Positions 19,571 through 29,173 of a stretch of 64,000 bases of DNA are shown piece after piece. The first letter of the stretch is position 1; every line of letters starts with the position of its first letter. The notes below the pieces were generated by a model. That model searched no databases and was not told the origin of the DNA. It worked only from the letters and a program-made list of their open reading frames with translations. The stretch spans positions 1 to 64,000 of the forward strand of contig NZ_CAMKXG010000001.1 of the NCBI RefSeq assembly GCF_946477055.1, read 5' to 3'. The stretch comes from Lonsdalea britannica. GTDB lineage: Bacteria; Pseudomonadota; Gammaproteobacteria; Enterobacterales; Enterobacteriaceae. A program made the translations under genes and the position numbers.

Positions 19571-20258
19571 AGCGACCGATCTACGGGTCTTCTACGGTCT
19601 GATTCAGGGACTGAAGGGGATCGATATCGAGGTCAACAACAGCGAGATCGTGACGTTGATCGGCAGTAACGGCGCCGGGAAAACGTCGACGCTGAATGGC
19701 ATCATCAATCTGGTGAAATCCACCGGCGTGGTCAATTTTCTCAACGAAGATATTTCCCACCGTCAGACGCATCAGATCGTGCGTCAGGGATTGGCGCTCG
19801 TGCCCGAAGGGCGCAAGGTGTTCACCAACCTGACCATCGAAGAAAATCTGCGGATGGGGGCGTACAACAACCCGGTAAGGTTCAGCTATCTGCGCGACAA
19901 GATGTATGCGATGTTTCCCCGCCTGAAAGAGCGGCGTGCGCAGTTGGCGGGCACGATGAGCGGCGGCGAGCAGCAGATGCTGGCGATTGCCCGGGCGCTG
20001 ATGAGTGAACCGGCGTTGCTGATGCTGGACGAGCCGAGTCTGGGCCTTGCGCCGAAGGTGGTGGGCGAGTTGTTCAACATCATCCGTCAACTGCGCGAGG
20101 AGAAGATTACGATCCTGCTGGTCGAGCAGAATGCGACCGCGGCGCTGAAAATCGCCGACCGGGCCTACGTGTTGGAAAACGGTAAGATCGTCCTGCATGG
20201 ACCCGCGCAGGAAGTGCTGGCGAATCCCGAGGTGAAGACCTTGTATCTCGGCGGCTGA
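19563..20258 (+). CDS. livF: ABC transporter ATP-binding protein, LivF type
   Basis: Second ATPase of the transporter, 231 residues, with Walker A (GSNGAGKTS) at 34-42, signature MSGGEQQMLAIARAL and Walker B LLMLDEPSLGLAP, all LivF-like. Its ATG lies inside the last codons of livG (8 bp overlap). A longer reading frame starting at 19509 would overlap livG much more and is not needed. No clear intrinsic terminator follows; a GC-rich hairpin downstream lacks a T-run. Confidence 0.9.
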   Translation: MLKATDLRVFYGLIQGLKGIDIEVNNSEIVTLIGSNGAGKTSTLNGIINLVKSTGVVNFLNEDISHRQTHQIVRQGLALVPEGRKVFTNLTIEENLRMGAYNNPVRFSYLRDKMYAMFPRLKERRAQLAGTMSGGEQQMLAIARALMSEPALLMLDEPSLGLAPKVVGELFNIIRQLREEKITILLVEQNATAALKIADRAYVLENGKIVLHGPAQEVLANPEVKTLYLGG

Positions 20259-20432
20259 CGTAGTGCGGCGGCGGCGTTGCCGTCGCCTGCTGCATTCGAC
20301 GAAGTCGGTCCTTTCAATGTTAACCCTGCCTGATGCAGGCCGTTGGGCCGTCGGTGAGGGAAGCACTGTCGTCCGGCGGTTTTCTGCTATTATCCCGAAG
20401 TCCTGATTTTTAGCGCAGATAAGTAGGGATTT

Positions 20433-21191
20433 ATGCAAGCCTGGCTTGAGCACTTGGTTACTCAATCGTTGGCCTATTCACTGCTGGCCGTTTTGCTGGT
20501 GGCTTTTCTTGAGTCGCTGGCGTTGGTGGGGCTGCTGCTACCGGGCACCTTAATGATGGCGTCGCTGGGCACCTTGATCGGCAGCGGGAACCTGGGACTA
20601 TATCCGGCCTGGGGGGTAGGTATTATCGGCTGCCTGCTGGGGGATTGGATTTCCTATTACATCGGCTGGCGCTTCAAAGACCGGCTGCACGGCTGGTCGT
20701 TTGTCCAGAAGCACAGCGCCTATCTCTATCGCATCGAAAAAATGCTGCATCAGCACCATCTCGCGACCATTCTGGTCGGGCGCTTTATCGGTCCGACCCG
20801 GCCGCTGATCCCGATGGTGGCCGGTATGCTGGAACTGCCGCCGAAGCGGTTTGCGCTACCCAATATCATCGGCTGCCTGACCTGGCCGCCGGTATATCTG
20901 ATGCCGGGTATTTTGGCGGGGGTAGCGATCGATATCCCTGCGGCGGCGAACAGCGGCAGTTTCCGCTGGCTGCTGCTGATTGCCGTGGTGCTGACTTGGT
21001 CCGCTGGCTGGCTGCTGTGGCGCGCATGGCGGACGCGTCGAACATCGCCGGAGGGATGGCTGACGCCAGCGCGGTTACGCTGGCTGGCGCCGATAGCGAC
21101 GGTCGTGGCGGTGATCAGTCTGGTGCTGCTGTGGCGGCACCCGCTGATGTCGGTCTACCTGCACCTGCTGCTGCAGATCTTCTACGGCTGA
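20433..21191 (+). CDS. yabI: DedA-family inner-membrane protein YabI
   Basis: DedA/VTT-fold integral membrane protein, 252 residues, with re-entrant and transmembrane segments and the family motif FxGRFxGPTRPLIPMVAG (about residues 113-130), which carries the conserved Arg residues. DedA proteins are implicated in undecaprenyl-phosphate or lipid transport and in envelope and membrane-potential homeostasis. In E. coli it lies between araC and thiQ; here ilvBN has come between it and thiQ. The stop codon ends exactly next to the ilvN stop on the other strand. Confidence 0.93.
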   Translation: MQAWLEHLVTQSLAYSLLAVLLVAFLESLALVGLLLPGTLMMASLGTLIGSGNLGLYPAWGVGIIGCLLGDWISYYIGWRFKDRLHGWSFVQKHSAYLYRIEKMLHQHHLATILVGRFIGPTRPLIPMVAGMLELPPKRFALPNIIGCLTWPPVYLMPGILAGVAIDIPAAANSGSFRWLLLIAVVLTWSAGWLLWRAWRTRRTSPEGWLTPARLRWLAPIATVVAVISLVLLWRHPLMSVYLHLLLQIFYG

Positions 21192-21485
21192 TTAGCGGTA
21201 GAACTCCGCCACCTGCTCGAAAATGCGGGTGTCGTCGCCGTGGCGGCGCACCTGCAGCACATCTTCCAGCTTTTCCACCTGACTGATCATCTGCACCAGA
21301 CGGTCGTCGTCGTTCACCAGCAGCCAGATGCGGCTTTGTTCACCGCCTGGCAGCGGCATACACATGATGCCTTCCACGTTGAACGCACGACGCGCGAACA
21401 GGCCGCAGACATGAGACATGACGCCGGGATGGTTGCGGACGGACAGCTCAAGCGTGACCTGGGTTGAAGAGGATGCGGTCTGCAT
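21192..21485 (-). CDS. ilvN: Acetolactate synthase I regulatory subunit
   Basis: Small ACT-domain subunit (97 residues) that confers valine inhibition on IlvB. The phrase [25 protein letters not shown] is the ACT hallmark and is nearly identical to E. coli IlvN rather than IlvM or IlvH (which is longer, about 163 residues). The start (MQTASSSTQ) lies 4 bp after the ilvB stop, with a GGAG 9 bp before it at the end of ilvB. No spacer separates its end from the convergent yabI. Confidence 0.95.
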   Translation of the reverse strand: MQTASSSTQVTLELSVRNHPGVMSHVCGLFARRAFNVEGIMCMPLPGGEQSRIWLLVNDDDRLVQMISQVEKLEDVLQVRRHGDDTRIFEQVAEFYR

Positions 21486-21489
21486 AGAA

Positions 21490-23151
21490 TTAATCTCCAA
21501 TCATCTCAATGTTGGCGGCGCCCGGCGGCACCATCGGATACACTTTTTCGTTCACGTCGATCAACGCATGAATCAGCGCCGGACCCGGCTGCTTCATGAT
21601 GTCGCGCAGCGCGGCCTGCGGATCTTCCGCCGCGTTCAAATCACAGGTCGCCAGTCCGAAACCGGCGGCAATCGCCAGGAAATTGGCCTGATAGCTGTAG
21701 TCGGACGCTACGTAACGCTGTTCGTAGAACAGATCCTGCTGCTGGTGGACCATGCCCAGCGCCTGATTGTTCATCAGCACGATTTTGACGTTAAGGCGCT
21801 GTTCGGCCAGCGTCGCCAGCTCCTGGATATTCATCATCAGGCTGCCGTCACCGGAGAAGCACACCACCGTGCGTTCGGGTTCCGCCAGCGCGGCGCCGAT
21901 AGCGGCCGGTACGCCAAATCCCATCGTCCCTAAACCGCCAGACGTCAGCCATTGGCGCGTGCGGCGGAGCGGGTACGACTGGGCGACCCACATCTGATGC
22001 TGACCAACGTCGGTAGAGATAATGGCGCTGTCGTCCAGCGATTCGGCGACGGCATGAACCAGTCCGTAGTGGCTCAACGGATCGTCCTGTTGCAGATTGG
22101 CGGGATATTCCTGCTGCAACGCACTGACCTGCTGGCGCCATTCGGCGCGCGTCTGCGGCTCGATCAGCGGCAGCAGCTGCGTCAGCCCTTTAGCCACATC
22201 GGCATGCAGCGCGACGTGCGGCTGGCGGATTTTGCCCAGTTCGGCGGCGTCGATATCCATGTGGATGATGCTGGCGTTCGGGCAGAACTGCTCGGCTTTG
22301 CCGATAGCGCGATCGTCGAAACGTGCGCCCATAACGATCAACAGATCCGACTGTTGCAGGATCATGTTGGTGGATCGTGCGCCGTGCATGCCCAACATGC
22401 CCAACGACAGCGGATGATCGGCAGGCATTGCGCCGAGCGCCATCAATGTCATGGTGGTGGGAATACCGGCGGACTCCGCCAGCTGGATCGCCTGCTGATG
22501 CGCGCCAGCGCTGACGATCCCGCCGCCGAGATACAGCACGGGACGGCTGGCGGCATTGATCATCGCGGCCGCCTGCTCAAGGGCCTGCGGTTCGGCAGCC
22601 ACCGGCGCGTCGTTCGGCGTAGGCGCTGGCAGGGCGTCCAGCTCAATAGTAGCGGTCTGTACATCTTTCGGCACGTCGATCCACACCGGGCCGGGACGGC
22701 CTGACTGCGCAATGCGGAACGCCTCGTTCATCACATGGGCCAGCTCATTGATGTCGCGCACCAGATAGTTGTGTTTGGTGACGGGGATGGAGATGCCGTA
22801 GGTGTCCACTTCCTGAAAGGCGTCGCTGCCGATCATGCTGGAGGAGACCTGAGCGGTGATGCAGACCAGCGGAATGGAGTCGAGTTTCGCATCCGCAATC
22901 GCGGTCAGCAGGTTGGTCGCGCCGGGGCCGCTGGAGGCCATGCAGACCGCCGCTTTGCCGCTGGCGCGCGCCATGCCCTGAGCGATGAAGCCCGCGCCTT
23001 GCTCGTGTCGCGCCAGTACGTGGCGAATGGTTCGGCTTTGTCCCAGCGCATCGTACAGCGGCAGGGCGGCCCCGCCGGGAATACCCGTCACGGTCGTGAT
23101 GCCTTGCTGCTCCAGCATGTGGACGATCAGCTCAGCTCCGGTATAACGCAT
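21490..23151 (-). CDS. ilvB: Acetolactate synthase I catalytic subunit
   Basis: ThDP-dependent acetohydroxyacid synthase, the first common step of valine, leucine and isoleucine synthesis. The catalytic Glu is residue 50 in RHEQGAGF; the ThDP/Mg motif GDGS..NN is near residues 430-460; length 553. Sequence is closer to E. coli IlvB than to IlvI or IlvG. I prefer the second of two ATGs (MRYTGAEL) because AAGGAT lies 7 bp before it. The gene is preceded by the ivbL leader and attenuator, and followed 4 bp later by ilvN. Its location between yabI and thiQ differs from E. coli. Confidence 0.96.
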   Translation of the reverse strand: MRYTGAELIVHMLEQQGITTVTGIPGGAALPLYDALGQSRTIRHVLARHEQGAGFIAQGMARASGKAAVCMASSGPGATNLLTAIADAKLDSIPLVCITAQVSSSMIGSDAFQEVDTYGISIPVTKHNYLVRDINELAHVMNEAFRIAQSGRPGPVWIDVPKDVQTATIELDALPAPTPNDAPVAAEPQALEQAAAMINAASRPVLYLGGGIVSAGAHQQAIQLAESAGIPTTMTLMALGAMPADHPLSLGMLGMHGARSTNMILQQSDLLIVMGARFDDRAIGKAEQFCPNASIIHMDIDAAELGKIRQPHVALHADVAKGLTQLLPLIEPQTRAEWRQQVSALQQEYPANLQQDDPLSHYGLVHAVAESLDDSAIISTDVGQHQMWVAQSYPLRRTRQWLTSGGLGTMGFGVPAAIGAALAEPERTVVCFSGDGSLMMNIQELATLAEQRLNVKIVLMNNQALGMVHQQQDLFYEQRYVASDYSYQANFLAIAAGFGLATCDLNAAEDPQAALRDIMKQPGPALIHALIDVNEKVYPMVPPGAANIEMIGD

Positions 23152-23205
23152 AGTCATATCCTTTATCAGAGCCGGTGCAGTTTGGGAGCGGGGGGCAGAA
23201 AGAAC

Positions 23206-23236
23206 AAACCCCGCTCGGCTGGCGCCGGCGGGGTTT
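23206..23236 (-). terminator. ilvBN attenuator terminator
   Basis: On the minus strand AAACCCCGC pairs with GCGGGGTTT across a 13 nt loop, followed by a T-containing tail, between the ivbL stop and ilvB. This is the expected terminator of a leader-peptide attenuator: stalling on Val/Leu codons would favour an antiterminator. Confidence 0.75.
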
Positions 23237-23262
23237 GAGAATCTCTTCTGGATTCGAACCCG

Positions 23263-23367
23263 TTACGGCGCGTTGCCGACCACGACGACGACCACTAGGC
23301 GCACGACGACGACCGCATCGACAAGCGCGGTGTTGGATAGTGCTAGCGTGGAGGACGTGTGTTTCAC
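23263..23367 (-). CDS. ivbL: ilvBN operon leader peptide
   Basis: A 34-codon ORF, too short for usual gene calling, encodes a peptide with 11 valines; two runs, VVVV and VVVVVV, separated by RL, come before the end GNAP. E. coli IvbL ends in the same VVVGNAP pattern, so the identification is strong. Its role is to sense charged tRNA-Val and tRNA-Leu and control the downstream attenuator. The GTG start has an AGGA 6 bp before it; an in-frame ATG 15 bp upstream (23382) is an alternative with a weaker ribosome site. Three of its four leucine codons are the rare CTA. Confidence 0.9.
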   Translation of the reverse strand: MKHTSSTLALSNTALVDAVVVVRLVVVVVVGNAP

Positions 23368-23479
23368 GGAGAATCCTGTCATTGGTTTTTTTTAAACCAT
23401 GTGTATGGACAAGCCATTTCCACATGGGCTGTAGCAGACAATAACCCACAACCGAGAAAAGGTCAAAACCTGTTCGCCA

Positions 23480-24196
23480 TCAGTTTTTATTCTGTTCAAC
23501 GGGGGCAATTCCGAGGATACCCGCGGCGGCGACACGACCCTGTTGCAGGTCATGTGTTGAGCCGTCGTAAGCCACGCGGCCATCGACCACCAGCGCCGTG
23601 CGATCGGCGATACGGGCGGCATCGTCGAGATGGTGCGACACCATGAGCAGCGTCAGCTGGCGGTCGCGACACACGCTGTCGACCAGCGTCAGCATCTCCG
23701 CGCGCAACGCCGGGTCGAGCGCGGAAAACGGTTCGTCCAGTAGCAAAATCGGCTGCTGACGCAACAGACAACGCGCCAGCGCCGCCCGCTGCCGTTGGCC
23801 GCCGGACACCTGCGACGGCAGGCGATCCAGCAGCGCGGTCAACCCGACGCGTTCCGCGATGCGGGCTAACTCCTCGCGCTGAGGCGGCGTCAGCTTGAGC
23901 CCGGGATGCAGTCCCAGCGCGATATTCTGTGACAGCGTCAGGTGGGGAAAGAGATTATTTTCCTGAAACAGGATAGATACCGGTCTTTTGGCCGGCGGCG
24001 TCTGGCGGTGGTCGACGCCGTTTAGCATAAGCTGGCCGCTCTCCGCCGGGAGAAAACCGGCGATCAGGCTGAGGAGCGAGCTTTTGCCCGCGCCGCTGGG
24101 GCCGAGCACGGCCACGCGTTCACCGGCTTCCACGCGCAGATCGAACTGCATCGGCTGGTGCTGGTAGAGATAGGTCAGTTTATCGAGAACGATCAT
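23480..24196 (-). CDS. thiQ: Thiamine/TPP ABC transporter ATP-binding protein
   Basis: ATPase of the ThiBPQ importer, 238 residues, with Walker [10 protein letters not shown] at 32-40, signature VSGGQRQR and Walker [15 protein letters not shown] start at the ATG giving [11 protein letters not shown], as in E. coli; an in-frame upstream start lies in thiP and lacks support. It overlaps the thiP end by 17 bp and is the last gene of the riboswitch-controlled operon. About 100 bp separate it from the ivbL leader. Confidence 0.95.
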   Translation of the reverse strand: MIVLDKLTYLYQHQPMQFDLRVEAGERVAVLGPSGAGKSSLLSLIAGFLPAESGQLMLNGVDHRQTPPAKRPVSILFQENNLFPHLTLSQNIALGLHPGLKLTPPQREELARIAERVGLTALLDRLPSQVSGGQRQRAALARCLLRQQPILLLDEPFSALDPALRAEMLTLVDSVCRDRQLTLLMVSHHLDDAARIADRTALVVDGRVAYDGSTHDLQQGRVAAAGILGIAPVEQNKN

Positions 24197-25790
24197 GAGC
24201 GCCCGCCCGTTTTTCAATCAGAGTGAACAGAACAAAACACAGCAGCAGCAAAAGCAGGGCGGTCACCGCGCCGTCGGCGCTGCGGTAAGCGCCGATTTGC
24301 TGATACAGATAAAACGGCAGCGTCCGGAACTGCTCGTTGCCGAACAGCGCGATGATGCCGAAATCGCCCAGCGAGAGAATAGAGGCGAACGCTAGCGCCT
24401 GTGCGATCGGCGTCCGCAGCGCCCGTAGCTCAATGGTCTGCAACCGCCGCCAGCCATGAATATCCAGCGACTGACACAGCAGGTTGTACCGCTCGGCGAT
24501 GTCATACATGGGATTTTCCAGCACTTTGAGCGCATAGGGGATCGCCATCAGCGCGTTCGTCGCTGCCACCAGCCACAAGGGCGATGTCGGCAGTCCGACG
24601 GTGTTGTTTAGCAGCAGGAAAAATCCGCTTGCCAGTACGATGCCGGGCATCGCCAGAATCAGCATGCCGCTGAGATCCAACAGCTGGCCGGAAAGATGGC
24701 GGCGGCGCAGCTTCAGTTCCCGGCTGCTCCACAGCAGCATCAGCGTCAGCAGTACACACAACAGACCGGAAAGTACCGCGACCCTTAGCGAAGTCCACAG
24801 CGCATCCCACAGCGCGGGTTGACGGAGCACGGCGGGCAGGGAGGCGTTCAGTCCGTCCGCCACGACGGCCAGCAATGGCGGCAGCAGAAGTAGGAGCGCG
24901 GCAACGATTAACATCGCGTCCGTTATGCGGTTGAACAGCGTGTCCTGTGGATTACGCCACTGCGCTTGCTGGCTGTAGCCGACCGGCAGCAGTTTGGCCA
25001 GTCGTTGGCTGAGCAGAACCAGACCGAGGCAGCATCCCATCTGTATCAGCGCCAACAGCGAGGCGCGCGCCGGATCGTAGTCGAAGCTTAGCGCCTGATA
25101 GATCGCCAGTTCGATGGTGGTGGCCTTAGGACCGCCGCCCAGCGAAAGCACAACGGCGAAGCTGGCGAAACAGAGCATAAAGATCAGCGCGGCCGCAGGC
25201 AGGAGCTGTCGGCGCAGCCACGGCCACTCCACGATGCGAAAGTGTTGCCACTCCCCCATGCCAAGCTGGGCGGCCATCTGCCGCTGTTCGGTGGCGATAC
25301 CTTCCAGCGCCTGTAGCATCAGGCGCGTGGCCAGCGGCAGGTTGAAGAAAACATGCGCCAGCAGTATCCCGCCGAGTCCGTAAGGGGAGAATGAATACTC
25401 CAGTCCGAACGAGGATGTCAGCTGCGACAGCCAGCCTTGCCGCCCGTACACGCTCAACAGACCGAACACGGTCACCAACACCGGCAGCACCAGCGTCATG
25501 GCGTATAGCCTCAACAGCCAGCGATGCCCCGGAAAACGGCGGCGATACAGCGCACGCGCCAGAAAAATTGCCGGTAGGGTCGACAGCAGCGTCGAGAGCA
25601 ACGCCTGCCAAAAGGTGAAGCGAACGACGTGCCACAGGTAGTCGTCCTGCCACAGCGCGCGCCACGGATTCTGCGGCGCCTGAAGCCACAGCGCACCGAA
25701 GGCCAGCGCCGCGACCGCGACCAGCAGCAGGGCGGCAACGGCGCCGGGCCAGAGCCAGCCGGGAATTAGCGGCTGACGGCGCGTTGCCAT
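24180..25790 (-). CDS. thiP: Thiamine/TPP ABC transporter permease
   Basis: A 536-residue permease with about twelve transmembrane segments, made of two fused homologous halves as in the ferric-iron (FbpB) type; each half carries an EAA loop (for example [19 protein letters not shown] and [15 protein letters not shown]). It overlaps thiB by 25 bp and thiQ by 17 bp. Order and overlaps are those of the E. coli thiBPQ operon. Confidence 0.95.
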   Translation of the reverse strand: MATRRQPLIPGWLWPGAVAALLLVAVAALAFGALWLQAPQNPWRALWQDDYLWHVVRFTFWQALLSTLLSTLPAIFLARALYRRRFPGHRWLLRLYAMTLVLPVLVTVFGLLSVYGRQGWLSQLTSSFGLEYSFSPYGLGGILLAHVFFNLPLATRLMLQALEGIATEQRQMAAQLGMGEWQHFRIVEWPWLRRQLLPAAALIFMLCFASFAVVLSLGGGPKATTIELAIYQALSFDYDPARASLLALIQMGCCLGLVLLSQRLAKLLPVGYSQQAQWRNPQDTLFNRITDAMLIVAALLLLLPPLLAVVADGLNASLPAVLRQPALWDALWTSLRVAVLSGLLCVLLTLMLLWSSRELKLRRRHLSGQLLDLSGMLILAMPGIVLASGFFLLLNNTVGLPTSPLWLVAATNALMAIPYALKVLENPMYDIAERYNLLCQSLDIHGWRRLQTIELRALRTPIAQALAFASILSLGDFGIIALFGNEQFRTLPFYLYQQIGAYRSADGAVTALLLLLLCFVLFTLIEKRAGAHDRSR

Positions 25791-26749
25791 GCCTGAATCC
25801 AGTCATTACGTTGCTTGGCGACCTGCTCCGGCGTAAACGCTAGCGTCGTCGCCGGTTTGTCCAGACTCTGGAACCCGGCGGGCAGCGGCATGTCGATGAC
25901 CGGGTACATCCAGTTGGTCGTCGGAATGCGCTGCTGGAAGGCCGGGCTGATCATGAACTTCAGAAAACGCTCAGCCAGCTGGGGTTGTTGGCTACTCGCC
26001 AGACGACCGGCGACTTCCACCTGCAGGTAGTGGCCCTCGCTGAAGGGCGCCGCGACGTAGTTGTCTTTCTTCTCTTCAATGATGTGATAAGCGGGCGAGG
26101 TGGTGTAACTCAGCACGAGATCGGCTTCGCCTTTCAGGAACAGACCATAGGCTTCGCTCCAGCCTTTAGTCACGGTGACCGTCTTCGCGGCCAGCTTCTG
26201 CCAGGCTTGCGGGGCGTCGTCGCCATAGACTTTTTGCATCCAGAGCAGCAGGCCGAGGCCCGGCGTGCTGGTGCGCGGATCCTGATAGATCACTTTCCAC
26301 GGCTCCGGGCTGTCGACCAGCTCATGCAGACTGCGCGGCGGGTTTTTCAGTGTGTCGCGATTGTAGATGAAGGCGAAGTAGCCGTAGTCATAGGGCACGA
26401 AGGTGTCATTGTGCCAGCCGCCCGGCAGCGTGAGCGCATCGGTGTCTACCGTTCGTTTGCTGAACAGACCGGTGTGTTCCGCGGCTTCTAGCAGGTTGTT
26501 GTCCAGACCCAGCACAATATCAGCCTGCGTACGTTTTCCTTCCATCCTCAGGCGATTGAGTAACGCCACGCCGTCGGCCAGCGCCACGAATTTCAGTTCG
26601 CAGTCGCACTCTTTTTCGAACGCGGTTTTCACGCTGGGACCGGGTCCCCATTCTGAGGTGAAGGAGTCGTAGGTGTAGACGGTCAGCGTAGGCTTCGCCA
26701 GCGCCGGAGCAGAGAGAATCAACAGGCAGGACAGTAATTTTTTTAACAC
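25766..26749 (-). CDS. thiB: Periplasmic thiamine/TPP-binding protein
   Basis: Binding protein of the ThiBPQ importer, 327 residues. Signal peptide MLKKLLSCLLILSAPALA is followed by KPTLTVYTYDSF, the usual ThiB mature start. The start codon is GTG with AGGAG 6 bp upstream, a weak start that suits control at the ribosome site by the riboswitch. The TPP aptamer lies about 50 bp upstream. Confidence 0.96.
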   Translation of the reverse strand: MLKKLLSCLLILSAPALAKPTLTVYTYDSFTSEWGPGPSVKTAFEKECDCELKFVALADGVALLNRLRMEGKRTQADIVLGLDNNLLEAAEHTGLFSKRTVDTDALTLPGGWHNDTFVPYDYGYFAFIYNRDTLKNPPRSLHELVDSPEPWKVIYQDPRTSTPGLGLLLWMQKVYGDDAPQAWQKLAAKTVTVTKGWSEAYGLFLKGEADLVLSYTTSPAYHIIEEKKDNYVAAPFSEGHYLQVEVAGRLASSQQPQLAERFLKFMISPAFQQRIPTTNWMYPVIDMPLPAGFQSLDKPATTLAFTPEQVAKQRNDWIQAWQRAVSR

Positions 26750-26801
26750 TTTGCACTCCTGAGAAAAAGGGTGGCAAAGGTCTTTGAGCTAGCCGCAAAG
26801 C

Positions 26802-26912
26802 ACTCCCAAATCCCTTCGCCGGTATTAACCGGATCAGGTTCGACGGGTATTTTCTCAGCGTAAAGCGGACGGTATGACGGCTCCGGACTTTATCGCACCC
26901 CGTTGAGAACTC
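26802..26912 (-). promoter_or_regulatory. TPP riboswitch (THI element) of thiBPQ
   Basis: Read on the minus strand, the region contains ACGGGGTGC, then CTGAGAAAATACCCGTCGAA with CCTGATCCGGTTAATACCGG and CGAAGGGAT, i.e. all conserved blocks of the THI box in order. It lies directly upstream of thiB. TPP binding should repress the operon. In E. coli the short RNA from this leader is known as SroA. The boundaries of the aptamer are approximate and the switch mechanism (ribosome site or termination) is not resolved. Confidence 0.95.
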
Positions 26913-26952
26913 ACGCATTGTAGAGACTTCATGCCCGGAGTCAAAGCGCGCG

Positions 26953-28611
26953 TCAGTTTTCCGGCGGCGCGAACCAGGCGGATTTGAAATCGAACCACCC
27001 CAGCGTATTCATCCGAATGCCGCGCATGCTGCGCTGGCCTTGCAATTGCAGCCAGTGGTGGAATAGCGGGTGGATCTGCTGCTGAGTCACGAGCGATTGG
27101 CTCCAGTCCGCCAGTGACCAACCGCCTTGACGCCACTGGCTGGCGTCTTCAGCCAGATCCCGATCCAGGCAGTGCTGCATCAGCGGCAGTTCATAGAGCA
27201 GGGCGAACAGAGAGAACTCCAGCGGCAGATAGAAGTTGGCGCTGCCGAGCCAGATGTCGCTCGGCTCGGCGCCCTGATACCACTCAGCATAGTCGATATG
27301 GCGGACAGACAGCGTGACGCCGTGGGCCGATAGCAGTCGACGAATGATGTCGCTGATGTCCTGATACTCGGCATGCTCATGATAAAAGGTGAGCGTCAGA
27401 TGCGTGAGGTCGGTGGGTTTGTCCTGCGTCAGGCGTGGCTGGGCGTGGTGCCAGCGCGGGAGCAGGCCGTAGGCCGGGGACCAGTTGCACTGGTAAGTTT
27501 CGTCCGCGAGTCCGAGTAGGGCGACCGGGCTCAGAGCCTGACATAGCCAGTCCCTGACCTCCGGGCGTGAGGTCAACGGCGAACGCCGGTCAAACAGCAA
27601 AAAGTAACAGCCTTCCTCTAATCGATTTTCCAGCTCGTTGTTGGGCGAATTGTCGTTTTGCAGTTGCAGCGAACAGGAGGGCGCGTCCAGCGCGTCCGGC
27701 AACACCCAAACGCTGACTTCATCAATCAGCGCGCGGTAGCCAAAGTAGTCGTCGAAGGCGTTGATTTTCAGCTGTGTATTGCTGTTGCGCAGCACGGCGT
27801 AAGGGCCGGTGCCCACCGGGTGGCGGGTGAAATCAGGGAGCGTTTTCCACTCCTGCGGCAAAATCATCGCGGACACGCTGCCGAGCAGCCAGGGCAACCA
27901 GATATCGGGCGTCGTCAGCCGCACATCCAGCACGGAAGGCATGGGCGATTCAATGGCGCAGAGATGAGAGAACAGCGGCATGGCGGTGATGCGTTGCAGA
28001 GAGGCGATTACATCTTCCATCGTCAGTTCCCGACCATGATGAAAGCGTACGGCGGGGCGCAGATAAAAACGCCAGTGCAGGGGCGTCACCTGCTGCCAGT
28101 GGTGCGCTAAATCCGGCAGGAGTTCCCCATTTTCCTCATTTATGGTGGTTAACCCGCTAAAAATCTGGCGGGCCAGGTGCGTTTCCGATCGTCGCAACGC
28201 GGAGCCGGGCAGCAGATTGCGCATTGGCCGGTAGTAGGCGATGCGCAGCAGATGTTTGCCCTGCCGGAAGCTGCGCCCGATGTGGGAAAGCAGCATCTGC
28301 CGCACCTGCGATTTATCCCCCACCAACTGCACCAGTTGGTCAATCCGATCCTGCTCCAGCAGGTCTTCCGCCCGCTGTTGCTGGAGCGTCAGGCCGGTGT
28401 AGAGGAAGCTGAGACGCGAGCGTTTTCCTCGTCCCGCTTCGGCTTCCCAGGTCAACCATCCCTCTTCCTGCATGGCGCGCAGCAGCGACCGAATATGCCG
28501 TCGCGAGCAATTGAGTACGCCGGTCAGCTCCTGCAGCGTGGTGTCAGTAGGCTGTCCTTGCAAGTGTTGCCAGAGCCGAATGAACTGTTGTTGCAGTCGA
28601 GATGAGGACAT
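26953..28611 (-). CDS. sgrR: Transcriptional regulator of sugar-phosphate stress, SgrR
   Basis: SgrR activates sgrS when non-metabolised sugar phosphates accumulate. The N-terminal winged-helix domain (about residues 1-110; [17 protein letters not shown]) is followed by a solute-binding (SBP_bac_5-like) domain with [10 protein letters not shown]. Length 552 against 551 in E. coli, and the end [22 protein letters not shown] is nearly identical. It is divergent from the SgrS RNA gene, as in E. coli, and lies upstream of thiB on the same strand. Confidence 0.97.
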   Translation of the reverse strand: MSSSRLQQQFIRLWQHLQGQPTDTTLQELTGVLNCSRRHIRSLLRAMQEEGWLTWEAEAGRGKRSRLSFLYTGLTLQQQRAEDLLEQDRIDQLVQLVGDKSQVRQMLLSHIGRSFRQGKHLLRIAYYRPMRNLLPGSALRRSETHLARQIFSGLTTINEENGELLPDLAHHWQQVTPLHWRFYLRPAVRFHHGRELTMEDVIASLQRITAMPLFSHLCAIESPMPSVLDVRLTTPDIWLPWLLGSVSAMILPQEWKTLPDFTRHPVGTGPYAVLRNSNTQLKINAFDDYFGYRALIDEVSVWVLPDALDAPSCSLQLQNDNSPNNELENRLEEGCYFLLFDRRSPLTSRPEVRDWLCQALSPVALLGLADETYQCNWSPAYGLLPRWHHAQPRLTQDKPTDLTHLTLTFYHEHAEYQDISDIIRRLLSAHGVTLSVRHIDYAEWYQGAEPSDIWLGSANFYLPLEFSLFALLYELPLMQHCLDRDLAEDASQWRQGGWSLADWSQSLVTQQQIHPLFHHWLQLQGQRSMRGIRMNTLGWFDFKSAWFAPPEN

Positions 28612-28711
28612 AAAGGGGAACTCCGCAGCCTAAAGTCATCAATATATTTTCCCCTATCTTACGTTGATACTTTGTCATAACGAAAGCGCAAATAATGAAC
28701 GGTCGGAGGGC

Positions 28712-28882
28712 ATGACGATGGCACTATCACGATTGTATCGGAGTTATCGCAACATCTTGTCCCTGGGACACTCGGCGTGGGGGCGCTGGTTGTCGTCATC
28801 TCAGCGTCTGGCGCTGCTGATGCAGGTGACGCAATGGCAGACGGAGCATATGTCTGATGAGGAATACCGTCACTGGATTTGA
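28712..28882 (+). CDS. sgrT: SgrT, small inhibitor of glucose PTS permease
   Basis: A 56-residue ORF inside SgrS, starting ATG with GGAGGG 2-3 bases before it. The core WGRWLSSSQRLALLMQVTQW matches the E. coli SgrT core WLRWLSVPQRLTMLEGLMQW in spacing and character. SgrT inhibits PtsG (EIICB-Glc) independently of the RNA's base pairing. At 56 residues it is longer than the 43-residue E. coli peptide at both ends. An in-frame ATG at 28664 lies upstream of the likely RNA start. Assignment rests on position plus the conserved core. Confidence 0.85.
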   Translation: MTMALSRLYRSYRNILSLGHSAWGRWLSSSQRLALLMQVTQWQTEHMSDEEYRHWI

Positions 28883-28928
28883 CGGTAACAAGACTTCTGT
28901 TTTCTGAGTGATGGTGAAGCTTTCACCG

Positions 28929-28957
28929 GCCGGCGGTTACCCCGCCGGCTTTTTTTT
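28929..28957 (+). terminator. SgrS terminator
   Basis: GCCGGCGG pairs with CCGCCGGC across a six-base loop, followed by eight T. It forms the 3' end of SgrS. Confidence 0.92.
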
Positions 28958-29173
28958 GCCCGAAATAAGTGACGGCATCTTATGCTAATATGAGCTATAA
29001 AGTGGGTGAAGGGACGTCAATGTCGATATAAACATTCAACCTATGGTAACATGTTAGTAAATGAAACTGGGTTAATCGGTTATAGCGAAATAAAAAACTA
29101 TCTTGATGTGACCATCCTTCAGTGAGACGTTTCAATTCAGTCTATTACATTAAAACAGGTAAAATAATTCACT

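Larger units (their letters stand above)
28688..28957 (+). ncRNA. sgrS: SgrS small RNA (dual-function, encodes SgrT)
   Basis: The element is divergent from sgrR and contains the sgrT ORF. Near its 3' end CTGAGTGATGGTG (28904-28916) corresponds to the ptsG-pairing block of E. coli SgrS (CTGAGTATTGGTG). The next hairpin is GGTGAA/TTCACC, and the RNA ends with a GC-rich terminator and eight T, the Hfq-binding tail. SgrS blocks translation of ptsG and other sugar transporter mRNAs. The 5' end is inferred from a CATAAC -10-like element at 28676-28681 and is uncertain by about 20 nt; the resulting length of about 270 nt compares with 227 nt in E. coli. Confidence 0.88.

Noticed and set aside
20262-20290. 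GC-rich hairpin after livF
   Set aside because: The stem is plausible, but no T-run follows, so I do not call it an intrinsic terminator.
23381-23400. Inverted repeat with a run of eight T between thiQ and ivbL
   Set aside because: The repeat arms enclose the T-run instead of preceding it, so it is not a terminator; it probably lies in the ivbL leader or promoter zone.
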